Below, one piece after another: positions 8,047-15,251 of a DNA stretch of 16,577 nucleotides. The notes beneath the pieces were generated by a model. It made no database searches. It was not told the origin of the DNA and saw only the letters and a list, made by a program, of their open reading frames with translations. Source of the DNA: Bdellovibrionaceae bacterium UBA2339 (lineage in GTDB: Bacteria; Bdellovibrionota; Bdellovibrionia; Bdellovibrionales; JAMPXM01); assembly GCA_002344785.1 (NCBI GenBank), contig DDUL01000028.1:1-16577 (forward strand). The letters run 5' to 3'. A program made the position numbers and the translations under genes. The number at the start of each line of letters is the position of its first letter. Positions within the stretch are counted from its first letter, which is position 1.

Positions 8047-8105
8047 AACCCCATAGTCAACAGTGCGAATTCTCGATAAGCTCGTGGATTCCGAGGTGAA
8101 ATCAG

Positions 8106-9368
8106 ATGCTCGACATAAAGTTCATTCGCGAAAATCCAGATATCGTCCGCAAAGCCATCGAACAGAAGCGCGTGAAGCTCAATCTCGACGAGTTGTTGAG
8201 CGCGGACTCTCGCCTCATGGAATTGAAGAAGCGCAATCAAGCTCTCAATGAAGAACGCAACGCCAATTCCAAAAAGATGAAGGGCGCTTCGCCTCAAGAG
8301 CGCGATGCCATCATCGCTCGAGGCCGCGAGATCGGACAAGAGATCGACGCTCTCAAGGCGGACACAGAAGCCGCCGAGCTCGCGCTGCAAAATCTTTTGT
8401 GGCTGGTGCCGCTGCCAGCTTCACCCGACACGCCCATCGGGCTGGATGAGAGCGGCAACCAACAAGTTCGCACTTGGGGCGCAAAACCCAAGTTCGAGTT
8501 CAAGCCGCTCGATCACGTCGAGATCCTGCAAAAGCGCGACTGGGCTGAGCTTGAACGAATCGCGACGGTGAGTGGCAGTCGCTCTTACTCGCTTAAAGGT
8601 GACCTCGTTATTCTCGAACACGCGATGCTGCGCTATGGACTTGAGAAGTTGCGAGCCAAGGGCTTCACGCTCATCAGTGTGCCGGCCATGGCTCGCGAGC
8701 ACGCCTTCGTCGGCACAGGTCACTTTCCGACAGGTCGCGAACAAGTCTATCACCTCAAGGAAGACGACATTTACCTAGCGGGCACGGCTGAAGTGCCCAT
8801 CAACTCACTTCACACCGGCGAAATTCTCGGCGAGGCGCAGCTGCCGATTCTCTATGGTGGAGTGTCGCCTTGTTTTCGTCGCGAAGCCGGCAGTGCGGGA
8901 CGCGATGTGCGCGGTCTGATTCGCGTGCATCAGTTCAACAAGGTCGAGCAATACATTCTCTGCAAGAACGATCCAGCGGAGAGTGAGCGTTTGCACCAGT
9001 TGCTCTTGGCGACGAGCGAAGAGATTCTTCAAGACTTCGAGCTGCACTATCAAGTCGTCGCGGTGTGCACCGGCGACATGGGTGCGGGCAAGTTCAAGAT
9101 GTTCGACATCGAAACTTGGGTTCCGAGTGAAAACCTCTATCGTGAAACACACTCCTGCTCGAATCTTCATGACTGGCAGGCTCGGCGCTCCAACCTCCGT
9201 TACCGCGACGAAGGCGGCACGGTGAGATTTTGTCACACGCTCAACAACACGGCGATCGCCACGCCGCGAATTCTGGTGCCGTTCCTTGAGCAGCATCAGC
9301 AAGCCAACGGCCGAATTCGCATTCCGCCCGCGCTCCGCAATTGGATGGGTGGCGCGAGCGAACTCTGA
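8106..9368 (+). CDS. serS: seryl-tRNA synthetase
   Basis: This cytoplasmic class II synthetase attaches serine to tRNA-Ser and also supplies Ser-tRNA-Sec where selenocysteine is used. The 420 residues are the usual length. Residues ~1-100 form the N-terminal helical arm that contacts the long variable arm of tRNA-Ser (start MLDIKFIRENPD). The catalytic core has TAEVP at 227-231, motif 2 beginning FRREAGSAGRDVRG at 257, and motif 3 around NTAIATPRIL at 381-390, followed by NGRIRIP near 401. The ATG at 8106 is preceded by a GAGGTGA ribosome binding site. The gene is complete with no anomaly. It converges on the baeRF-family gene with only 27 bp between the stops. Confidence 0.98.
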   Translation: MLDIKFIRENPDIVRKAIEQKRVKLNLDELLSADSRLMELKKRNQALNEERNANSKKMKGASPQERDAIIARGREIGQEIDALKADTEAAELALQNLLWLVPLPASPDTPIGLDESGNQQVRTWGAKPKFEFKPLDHVEILQKRDWAELERIATVSGSRSYSLKGDLVILEHAMLRYGLEKLRAKGFTLISVPAMAREHAFVGTGHFPTGREQVYHLKEDDIYLAGTAEVPINSLHTGEILGEAQLPILYGGVSPCFRREAGSAGRDVRGLIRVHQFNKVEQYILCKNDPAESERLHQLLLATSEEILQDFELHYQVVAVCTGDMGAGKFKMFDIETWVPSENLYRETHSCSNLHDWQARRSNLRYRDEGGTVRFCHTLNNTAIATPRILVPFLEQHQQANGRIRIPPALRNWMGGASEL

Positions 9369-9395
9369 TCGCGTGGCGCAAGCCGTGTGTTGGAG

Positions 9396-10172
9396 TTAGG
9401 AGATCGCTCGGTGTTCATGTTCCGCGAGCTGGCGCGCCATCTCGCGTTGCCAGCGCAATCGCCCGCGGCGCGGTGATCGCACAAACGCCAGCGCGGCGCG
9501 AGCCCCCGGGATCTCAGCCTGCGGCTTCACGCTCACTTGCCCGCCTGAGCGCAAAACCAACTGAGCCAAGTCATCGAGAACATCATCATCGTAAGCGTTC
9601 AGATCGCAGGGATGCAGACTCAAACCGCCCTGCGACTCATCAATGTGACCAAAGATCTGCCGATCCTCGGCCACCACGAGGTGACGCACATCTCCTCGTA
9701 CGGCCGCGCGCGTGATCTGAAACAAGTTGCTCTTGATTTGCCCCTGCTTCTCCCACAGTTGCCACTCTTCAATCAGACAATCTTCAAACCAGGCCCGCTC
9801 GCCACGTTCATGTTGTCGCCACTTCAAGAGCGGCTTCACATGAAAGCTCGAGGCCACGGTCCACAGCGGCTTGGCCTCGACCGGCAAAGCCAGAGCTCGA
9901 AACACTCCTCGCGTGCGAAACAAAGCCAAAGTTCGAGCGCCCTCAAAGCCACCGAGCGTGGGCATGTCTTCTTCAAACTGCCGAAGCGGCGCTAAAAACT
10001 TCTGCAACTCAAGATCCGTCAGTTCGCCGCGCAACTGCGCTTCGGCGTGCTCGATGATCTGCATGAGTTGTCGCGAGCGCGGGCCCGGACTTGCCGGCTC
10101 GGTCACATAGGCCGAGAGGTGAAATTCGCCATGAGAGAGGAGTAGCGATTCAATCGTCCAAGTTGATGTCAT
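9396..10172 (-). CDS. short baeRF-family (eRF1-like) protein lacking the middle domain
   Basis: This 258-residue protein resembles the bacterial archaeo-eukaryotic release factor (baeRF) family, whose members are predicted to act at the ribosome. The N-terminal part (residues ~8-118) fits: a helical segment with HAEAQLRGELTDLELQKFL, then FEGARTLALFRTRGVFRALALP and SFHVKPLLKW. The C-terminal domain also fits: AAVRGDVRHLVVAEDRQIFG at ~156-175 and DLAQLVLRSGGQVSVKP at ~201-217. Usual members run to about 350-400 residues; here a ~30-residue charged linker replaces the middle domain. The ATG follows an AAGGAGG site, so the start is secure. It is the last gene of the minus-strand run after tadA and the two-repeat periplasmic gene. 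The assignment rests on motif recall. Confidence 0.65.
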   Translation of the reverse strand: MTSTWTIESLLLSHGEFHLSAYVTEPASPGPRSRQLMQIIEHAEAQLRGELTDLELQKFLAPLRQFEEDMPTLGGFEGARTLALFRTRGVFRALALPVEAKPLWTVASSFHVKPLLKWRQHERGERAWFEDCLIEEWQLWEKQGQIKSNLFQITRAAVRGDVRHLVVAEDRQIFGHIDESQGGLSLHPCDLNAYDDDVLDDLAQLVLRSGGQVSVKPQAEIPGARAALAFVRSPRRGRLRWQREMARQLAEHEHRAIS

Positions 10173-10255
10173 GAGACCTCCTTTTCATCGTGGGCTGACT
10201 TTCTCTAGGTTCGATGAAGGTGAGTCTTTAGAAAATGTGATTGATTCAATGTGGA

Positions 10256-10274
10256 ACTTCGCTGGAAGCGAAGT
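10256..10274. repeat. perfect inverted repeat upstream of baeRF-family gene
   Basis: ACTTCGCT and AGCGAAGT flank a GGA loop, giving an 8-bp perfect stem. No T tract follows on either strand, so it is not an obvious terminator. It lies about 85-100 bp upstream of the baeRF-family start codon and could be an operator dyad or an RNA hairpin in a long leader. Confidence 0.5.
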
Positions 10275-10471
10275 GAGGTGTGACTCCCATCATATAACTG
10301 GTCTCGTTGAGTGTTGCGTGAACACGTCGTCACTCACCATGACGCTAGGGAGATTTGGGGCCTACTCCTTGAGCGCAATGCGAGCTTTTGGGGTCACGAT
10401 TATACTTATTAATTTCAGCTACTTAGAAAACTTGACGAGGATTCGCAACACGCAACGAGGCCAGTTGCGAC

Positions 10472-10503
10472 AAAGCCAATCCCCCAAGGCTGTGGGATTG
10501 GCT
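10472..10503 (-). terminator. intrinsic terminator after two-repeat periplasmic gene
   Basis: A perfect 10-bp stem (AGCCAATCCC 10474-10483 with GGGATTGGCT 10494-10503) begins 15 bp after the stop at 10519. On the minus strand it ends in a short TTTG tract. The strong stem and location support a terminator, although the T tract is weak. Confidence 0.65.
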
Positions 10504-10518
10504 CATCGGATCTCGCGA

Positions 10519-11292
10519 TCACTGCTGCATTTCAACCATGCTGTTGACGCTCTTGGCGTTGGCGGATCGGACATGCAGCAGGTAACGACCCTTTTGCACG
10601 AAATCGATCATGCTGATGTTGTGGAAGGGAAAGCTGCCCTCTTGGCAAGTGCGGCGCTTTTCAATCTTAGCGATCGGCTGCACGACGATCACATTGTCGC
10701 CCACGCGAACTCGCACTTCATCCAAGATCCAGCAGTCGTTCGGAAAGTGACCGGCGATGATCAGCTGACCGCTTCGGCCTTGATCGCGGAAGAAGGCTTG
10801 TTCGACCGGAGCGTAGAGATAGTCATCCGGCTCTTCAGTGGTCGCGACCGCGACGGGAATCTCACCGAGCTTGCGACCATCTGTCGCTTGCACCAGATCG
10901 TAAACGCCGCTGCGGAGAACTCCGATCGGCACCACGCGATCAAAGCGCATCACCATCTGCGCGCACAGACCGGGATATTGGTAAGCGGCTGGGCCGACCA
11001 ACACTTTTCGTCGATCGTGATCGACTTCGACTTTGATGTCGGCGGGGCGCCAGCACGCACTGGAGAACATGCCTTCAAGCACGACTTCCACGATGTCATT
11101 GCTGTCATAGCCTTGAGGAATGTAGGCCTTTTCGTAAACCGCGGGCACGCGTTGCGGCTGCTCGGGATCGAAGAAGCTCGAGGGCAACTGCGCGGCGTAG
11201 GTTACGCCAGCGATCAGCGCGACCAATGCGACGCCTGCGCCGAAGAGCTTGTGGCTGATGCCTGAAACTTTGATTCGCGACTGACTTGTCAT
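10519..11292 (-). CDS. periplasmic protein with two Cys-paired repeats, function unknown
   Basis: This is a 257-residue protein of unknown family. The ATG at 11292 is chosen because GGGGG lies 5 nt upstream; an open frame extending 33 residues further is Arg-rich and unlikely to be translated. Residues ~15-34 (KLFGAGVALVALIAGVTYAA) are a signal peptide or membrane anchor. The rest consists of two similar repeats, ~68-150 and ~175-257. Each has CW near its start, a V-x-V strand pair, a second Cys about 30 residues on, and an ending like SGVYDLV or KGRYLLHV. The cysteine pairs are C80/C110 and C187/C216. The likely location is the periplasm or envelope, with one disulfide per repeat inferred. 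It has its own terminator downstream and stands 234 bp after tadA. Confidence 0.75.
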   Translation of the reverse strand: MTSQSRIKVSGISHKLFGAGVALVALIAGVTYAAQLPSSFFDPEQPQRVPAVYEKAYIPQGYDSNDIVEVVLEGMFSSACWRPADIKVEVDHDRRKVLVGPAAYQYPGLCAQMVMRFDRVVPIGVLRSGVYDLVQATDGRKLGEIPVAVATTEEPDDYLYAPVEQAFFRDQGRSGQLIIAGHFPNDCWILDEVRVRVGDNVIVVQPIAKIEKRRTCQEGSFPFHNISMIDFVQKGRYLLHVRSANAKSVNSMVEMQQ

Positions 11293-11297
11293 GTTGT

Positions 11298-11302
11298 CCC
11301 CC
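11298..11302 (-). promoter_or_regulatory. ribosome binding site fixing the start at 11292
   Basis: GGGGG on the minus strand lies 5 nt before the ATG at 11292. It decides the start of the periplasmic protein against the longer upstream frame. Confidence 0.6.
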
Positions 11303-11311
11303 GTTTGTCGT

Positions 11312-11352
11312 GTTCGTCGAACTCGGCGAGCCGCTGAACTCCCCTTGAGTTC
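11312..11352. repeat. dyad symmetries in leader of periplasmic gene
   Basis: Two small palindromes lie just upstream of the start at 11292: GTTCG-T-CGAAC (11312-11322) and GAACTC-CCCTT-GAGTTC (11336-11352). They could be operator half-sites or leader hairpins. Short palindromes such as these can arise by chance. Confidence 0.25.
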
Positions 11353-11450
11353 CGACCTCGAGATCCACTTGCGGAGTTGGCCCCGCTGCAACGACGTTTC
11401 TGCAACTTAGGAATACAAAACGTGGGCCAACTTCTTGGCGACGTCGTAAC

Positions 11451-11497
11451 TCATAGGATGAAGCTGATGCAAAAAACTCCGCGAATTTCTCCTATGA
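11451..11497. repeat. 8-bp inverted repeat around a T tract downstream of tadA
   Basis: TCATAGGA (11451-11458) and TCCTATGA (11490-11497) are perfect inverted copies 31 nt apart. Between them on the minus strand a weak AAATTC-GCG-GAGTTT hairpin runs into TTTTTT. It may act as the tadA terminator, or the outer repeat may be a protein-binding site for the next gene. Confidence 0.35.
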
Positions 11498-11526
11498 CAC
11501 GAACTGTCGGGGCGCTGTTGTCCCAA

Positions 11527-12036
11527 TCAACTTCGGGCACTGCCCCTTCGTGTGGCAAAAAAACTCGTGAGACGTGCTCCACATTCGGCGGCCAAAACTT
11601 CGCCGCGCACTTCGGGTCGGTGGTTGAGTCGCGAGTCTTCAAGGATTTTGTAGAGCGAGGCCACGGCCCCGGCCTTCGGATCCAAGGCTCCAAACACAAC
11701 GCGCCCGATGCGCGCGTGCACCAAAGCTCCGGCACACATGACGCAGGGTTCTAGCGTGACGTAGAGCGTGCAGTCCGTCAGGCGCCAGCGGCCGAGTTGG
11801 CCAGCGGCCTCGCGCAAAACTCTCACCTCGGCATGGCCTGTCGGATCGAAGTTGCCTTCTTTGCGGTTGCCGGATCTGGAGAGAATTTGCCCGTCGGGCC
11901 CCACTAAAATCGCACCGACGGGAACTTCGCCGACGGCGGCGGCGGCATCGGCTTCCGCGAGGGCTTCCAGCATTAATCGATGATCGGTTTCGAGCTGTTG
12001 CTGAGTTGGGGGTTGGGCCGAGGTCGGCGATTTCAC
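11527..12036 (-). CDS. tadA: tRNA-specific adenosine deaminase
   Basis: TadA converts adenosine 34 to inosine in the wobble position of tRNA-Arg(ACG), a zinc-dependent hydrolytic deamination in the cytoplasm. The 169 residues show the CDA-fold zinc motif: HAE with H68 as zinc ligand and E70 as the proton-shuttling glutamate, then PCVMC with C98 and C101 as ligands. GEVPVGAILV (37-46) and the DPKAGAVASL segment near 119-128 are typical of TadA rather than cytidine deaminases. The start is GTG 12036 with GGAAAGG upstream; an internal ATG at residue 22 would cut into the first helix. It is divergent from rpsU across 175 bp. Confidence 0.94.
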   Translation of the reverse strand: MKSPTSAQPPTQQQLETDHRLMLEALAEADAAAAVGEVPVGAILVGPDGQILSRSGNRKEGNFDPTGHAEVRVLREAAGQLGRWRLTDCTLYVTLEPCVMCAGALVHARIGRVVFGALDPKAGAVASLYKILEDSRLNHRPEVRGEVLAAECGARLTSFFATRRGSARS

Positions 12037-12060
12037 GGTTTGGCCTTTCCGCAGCGCATA

Positions 12061-12093
12061 TCAGCGCTTAATGCGCCGCAATCAGGGCGCTGA
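12061..12093. repeat. inverted repeat between tadA and rpsU
   Basis: TCAGCGC (12061-12067) and GCGCTGA (12087-12093) form a 7-bp perfect inverted repeat in the divergent region. It may be a binding site shared by both promoters; the evidence is symmetry alone. Confidence 0.25.
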
Positions 12094-12129
12094 GTCCACA
12101 TCTCATGCGGCTAAATTCCACAAACTGCT

Positions 12130-12158
12130 TTGTCAAGAGGCATCGCCCATGCTAGCTC
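12130..12158 (+). promoter_or_regulatory. candidate rpsU promoter
   Basis: TTGTCA (12130-12135, five of six -35 positions), a 17-bp spacer and TAGCTC (12153-12158, weak -10) lie about 54 bp before the rpsU start codon. The position fits the promoter of the ribosomal protein gene. Confidence 0.3.
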
Positions 12159-12170
12159 TGAATTCCTCTG

Positions 12171-12184
12171 CTGACCGAGGTCAG
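12171..12184 (+). promoter_or_regulatory. hairpin in rpsU leader
   Basis: CTGACC-GA-GGTCAG gives a tight symmetrical stem in the predicted 5' leader of rpsU, 27 nt before the ATG. Ribosomal protein leaders are often autoregulated, so a role is possible; nothing else supports it. Confidence 0.25.
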
Positions 12185-12211
12185 TGAGTCCGAAAGGCAG
12201 GTGATTAAAAC

Positions 12212-12409
12212 ATGGCGATCGTGAAAGTTCGGGACAATGAAAGCTTTGAACAAGCTTTCCGCCGTTTCAAGAAAGCCTGCGAAAAGTCCGGCATTCTTTC
12301 GGAAGTTAAAAAGCGCGAGCACTTTGAAAAGCCGAGCGTGCGTTTGAAAAAGAAATCTTTGTCGGCTCGCAAGCGTCTCACGAAGAAGCAAAAGAAGTTC
12401 AACGACTAA
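12212..12409 (+). CDS. rpsU: 30S ribosomal protein S21
   Basis: This 65-residue protein is a basic small-subunit component that sits near the 3' end of 16S rRNA and helps initiation. Its sequence is typical: MAIVKVRDNESFEQAFRRF, then KKACEKSGIL and a Lys/Arg-rich tail. A GGCAGGTG ribosome binding site precedes the ATG. It opens the macromolecular-synthesis gene set rpsU-yqeY-dnaG-rpoD. A strong terminator follows within 60 bp, so S21 can be produced in excess over the downstream primase and sigma factor. Confidence 0.97.
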   Translation: MAIVKVRDNESFEQAFRRFKKACEKSGILSEVKKREHFEKPSVRLKKKSLSARKRLTKKQKKFND

Positions 12410-12462
12410 GTCGTGACCCAGCGGCTTCAGCCGAACGTCACAGATTCAAGTCGTTTGACGAG

Positions 12463-12487
12463 AAGAGCCGGGAGACCGGCTCTTTTC
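12463..12487 (+). terminator. intrinsic terminator after rpsU
   Basis: AAGAGCCGG (12463-12471), loop GAGA and CCGGCTCTT (12476-12484) form a perfect 9-bp stem running into TTTTC. This is a textbook rho-independent terminator between rpsU and yqeY. It probably attenuates readthrough into yqeY-dnaG-rpoD, as known for the enterobacterial operon. Confidence 0.88.
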
Positions 12488-12588
12488 ATTCGCGCTTCGG
12501 GTGTCGGGAGGATGACTCGCAACCACGAACCTGAACCCAAAAGTTATCGAAGAAAACTCAAATCCCCAAACGACCACGGAGATTTCAC

Positions 12589-13041
12589 ATGTCGCTGAGA
12601 GAAAAAATCGTTCATGACATGAAAGAGGCCATGCGGGCGAAAGACAGCTTAAAGCTCAACGCACTTCGCATGGTGCAGTCCGCCTTCAAGAATCGCGAGA
12701 TTGAATTGCGTCCTGAGCCGATGAGCGAAGATGAGTGCATCACCGTCATCAAAAAACTCGCGAAGCAGCGCAAAGAATCCATCGAGCAGTTTCAGGCGGC
12801 GGGTCGCCAAGACTTGGCCGACAATGAAGCTTCAGAGCTCAAAATGCTAGAGGCCTACTTGCCCGCGCAGATGTCGCGCGAACAGATCGAGGCCTTGGTG
12901 GCGCAGGTGATGTCGGAAACTGGCGCATCGAGCATCAAGGACATGGGCACGGTCATGAAAGCGGTGCAGGCGAAGTCTGGTGGCACAGCTGATAACAAAA
13001 TTGTGTCGGAAGTTGTGAAAGCCAAACTCGGGGGAAAGTGA
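12589..13041 (+). CDS. yqeY: GatB/YqeY domain-containing protein
   Basis: This 150-residue protein of the YqeY family resembles the C-terminal tRNA-binding part of amidotransferase subunit GatB. Its own function is not established. Recognisable segments are MSLREKIVHDMKEAMRAKD, LRMVQSAFKNREIE, ECITVIKKLAKQRKESIEQF, LEAYLPAQMS and a C-terminal MGTVMKAVQAKSGG...DNKIVSEVVK. The length is normal. The ATG follows GGAGA by 6 nt. The stop overlaps the dnaG GTG by 4 nt, implying translational coupling. This position between rpsU and dnaG is common in many bacteria. Confidence 0.95.
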   Translation: MSLREKIVHDMKEAMRAKDSLKLNALRMVQSAFKNREIELRPEPMSEDECITVIKKLAKQRKESIEQFQAAGRQDLADNEASELKMLEAYLPAQMSREQIEALVAQVMSETGASSIKDMGTVMKAVQAKSGGTADNKIVSEVVKAKLGGK

Positions 13042-15167
13042 GCCCGATGCCAGCTTATCCGCCGGAGTTCATCGAGAAAGTTCGCCAAGCGAACAACATC
13101 GTCGATTTGATTGGGCAGTACACGCAACTGCGCGGTCATGGCGCCAATTATATGGGCCGCTGTCCGTTTCCAAATCACAACGACAAGACGGCGAGCTTCT
13201 CGGTCAGTGAAGACAAACAGCTCTTCAATTGCTTCGGCTGCAAGCAAAGCGGCAACATCTTCAAATTTTTGCAGATCTACAACGGCATGGCTTTTCGCGA
13301 GGCCGTCGACGAGTTGGCTCGTCGGGCGAATATTCCGCTGCCCGAGAAGCCGATGTCGCCGCGGGAACGCGAAGAGGCGCAGACGCGCGAAGGAGTTCTG
13401 ACAGCCAACAAACTGGCGCGCTCCTATTTTCGCGATCAGTTTCAGCGCTTGCCTGAGGATCATCCGGTCAAGGCCTACGCCGCCAAGCGGGGTTTGACGG
13501 CTGAGATTCTTGAGACTTTTGAGATTGGCTATGCGCCTCCGGCCTATCAGGGACTCGTCAGTGAACTCCAGGCTCGGAAGATTCCACTTCGCATCGGCGA
13601 GCGCGCGGGCCTGATGCGTCCGTCCAACAGACCGGGTGCGCATTCTCACTACGATTTGTTTCGCCATCGCTTGATGTTTCCCATCGTCGCGGCCAATGGC
13701 GATGTGCTGGGCTTCGGCGGCCGCGTCTTGGACGCCAGCGAGCCGAAGTATTTGAACTCGCCGGAAACGCCGGTGTTTTCCAAGGGCAAAACACTCTATG
13801 GGTTGAACGTCACCGCTCGGCACATTCGCTCGGAGGATGAGGCGATCATCGTTGAGGGTTACATGGATGCAGTCGCCTTGTACCGAGGTGGCGTGCGCCA
13901 TGTCGCTGCGATTCTTGGTACGGCATTTACGATGGAACATGGCCGTGTGTTGAGTCGGCTGACGGCCAACGTGACCATGCTTCTCGACGGGGATGAGGCG
14001 GGGATTCGAGGCGCTGAACGAAGTTTGCCGGCGCTTTTGGCCTCGGGCCTTCGACCCAAGGGACTGATCTTGCCTGAAGGCATGGACCCTGATGACTTTT
14101 TGGCGGCCAAGGGGCCTGAGGAATTGCGACGAGTCTTAGCCGGCGGGCAGGATCTGTTTTCGATTTTACTCGCGCGGCACTGGATGGCTTCTTACCGAGC
14201 GACGGCGCAGGACAAATTGCGCGTGATCGAGGCGGCGGCCCAGGCGCTGCTGCCTGTTGGACCCAAGCTCATGGACATGCCGATCATTGGGCTCTTCGCC
14301 GATGAGATGGCTCGATACCTGGATGTGGAAAGTGCATGGGTGCGCAACACGCTGCGAAGCGCGTTGGAGAGTCGCTTGCGTCGTCAGCCTCAATCTGGAG
14401 GCGAGGCCGCTGACGCTCGCCTTGGCGCGGAGTCGGCATCAAAATTGCGGCCCACAGTTGGAGTGGCCGGTGGACTGACTGGCGGAGTGACTGGAGCTTC
14501 GGGCGACGAGGATCTTCGCGGGTCTTCGGGTGAACTTGAGCAGGCCGAGGCCGCTGAGTTGAGTCGCGCTGCCGATGAGCGCATCGACCTCGACGGCATG
14601 GTGGAGGAGGAGAAGTTGATTGTGGGACTTCTCTTGCAAAGTCGATACCTGATGCAGGATTTGCACGAGGCCTCTCGCGAGTGGGCCAAGTCGGGCCGCC
14701 CTAAGGAGGAGCACCCGATCGCCGTGTTCCTCGACCATGCGGGCGCTCGTAAACTTGTTGGAATTGCCTTGCGCCGATATGGACATGAGCCCGCAGGTTT
14801 TGCTACGTTGTCAGCTTCGCTCTGGGCCTACCTCAAGCAACCTGATCAGTTGGCGTCCGCTTTGGCGGCTGTCGCGGAACGAGGTTGGGTGTTGGAGTCG
14901 TCTGAGCCGCGAGAACTTTCTGGGCCTCACCCGTCGGTGAAGCTGCAAGAAGATCCCGCGCAACACGAAAAGGACCGACAGAGAATGAACAAGCTCTTCA
15001 CCGCGATCCAGAAACGAAGAGCGCAATTGGGACTGCAGAAGTTGAGCTTGTCGCTGAAGCAAAGTCCTGATCCCGAACAAAGCAAAAATCTGATGGAAGA
15101 ATTCATACGCTTGCAGATGGAACTCAGGCGGCTCGAACAAGAGCTGCATGCGCCGGATCCGACCTGA
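13038..15167 (+). CDS. dnaG: DNA primase
   Basis: DnaG makes RNA primers at the replication fork in contact with the DnaB helicase. The 709 residues comprise an N-terminal CHC2-type zinc domain (C42, H47, C65, C68), the RNA polymerase core with TOPRIM motifs EGYMDA (273-278), DGDEAG (317-322) and MDPDDFL (349-355), and a C-terminal helicase-binding region from ~525. The zinc motif reads CPFPNH, two residues longer between Cys and His than the common CPFH. A Gly/Ala/Ser/Glu-rich linker (~450-515) makes the protein longer than the roughly 580-620 usual. The start is the GTG overlapping the yqeY stop; the ATG at 13047 is an alternative 3 codons in. rpoD follows after 84 bp. Confidence 0.96.
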   Translation: MSPMPAYPPEFIEKVRQANNIVDLIGQYTQLRGHGANYMGRCPFPNHNDKTASFSVSEDKQLFNCFGCKQSGNIFKFLQIYNGMAFREAVDELARRANIPLPEKPMSPREREEAQTREGVLTANKLARSYFRDQFQRLPEDHPVKAYAAKRGLTAEILETFEIGYAPPAYQGLVSELQARKIPLRIGERAGLMRPSNRPGAHSHYDLFRHRLMFPIVAANGDVLGFGGRVLDASEPKYLNSPETPVFSKGKTLYGLNVTARHIRSEDEAIIVEGYMDAVALYRGGVRHVAAILGTAFTMEHGRVLSRLTANVTMLLDGDEAGIRGAERSLPALLASGLRPKGLILPEGMDPDDFLAAKGPEELRRVLAGGQDLFSILLARHWMASYRATAQDKLRVIEAAAQALLPVGPKLMDMPIIGLFADEMARYLDVESAWVRNTLRSALESRLRRQPQSGGEAADARLGAESASKLRPTVGVAGGLTGGVTGASGDEDLRGSSGELEQAEAAELSRAADERIDLDGMVEEEKLIVGLLLQSRYLMQDLHEASREWAKSGRPKEEHPIAVFLDHAGARKLVGIALRRYGHEPAGFATLSASLWAYLKQPDQLASALAAVAERGWVLESSEPRELSGPHPSVKLQEDPAQHEKDRQRMNKLFTAIQKRRAQLGLQKLSLSLKQSPDPEQSKNLMEEFIRLQMELRRLEQELHAPDPT

Positions 15168-15236
15168 CAGACGGATTTGAGGCGGTCGACAAAACTCATC
15201 ACTGAGTTCGCAGTCATCGAAGAGTGGCAGGGCACG

Positions 15237-15242
15237 AGGAGG
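15237..15242 (+). promoter_or_regulatory. ribosome binding site of rpoD
   Basis: AGGAGG lies 9 nt before the ATG at 15252 but only 3 nt before an in-frame GTG at 15246. It therefore favours the ATG as the rpoD start. Confidence 0.7.
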
Positions 15243-15251
15243 AAAGTGGAC

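Larger units (their letters stand above)
10173..10518. other. intergenic region with hairpin and AT-rich island
   Basis: These 346 bases separate two minus-strand genes. They hold a terminator for the upstream gene (10472-10503), an AT-rich island around 10399-10450 with a minus-strand TATAAT (10399-10404), and an 8-bp perfect hairpin (10256-10274). An open frame crosses it on the plus strand, but it continues as the antisense of the next gene and is not credible. The TATAAT has no good -35 partner and would leave a leader of more than 200 nt before the baeRF-family gene. Confidence 0.45.

Noticed and set aside
15..9368. Functional pairing of tRNA-Ser and serS
   Set aside because: They are on opposite strands about 8 kb apart with an unrelated cluster between; no shared regulatory element was seen.
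10171..11265. Plus-strand open frame of 364 codons across an intergenic region and the periplasmic gene
   Set aside because: It is mostly antisense to the minus-strand gene 10519-11292, which has a signal peptide, repeats and a ribosome binding site. The frame's protein shows no recognisable domain or leader.
11293..11526. Possible signal recognition particle RNA near tadA
   Set aside because: SRP RNA genes often adjoin tadA, but the conserved GGAAGGAGCAGC-type loop was not found on either strand.
12855..13940. Minus-strand open frame of 361 codons
   Set aside because: It is antisense to yqeY and dnaG, both clearly identified; its product has no family resemblance and is a by-product of GC-rich codon use.
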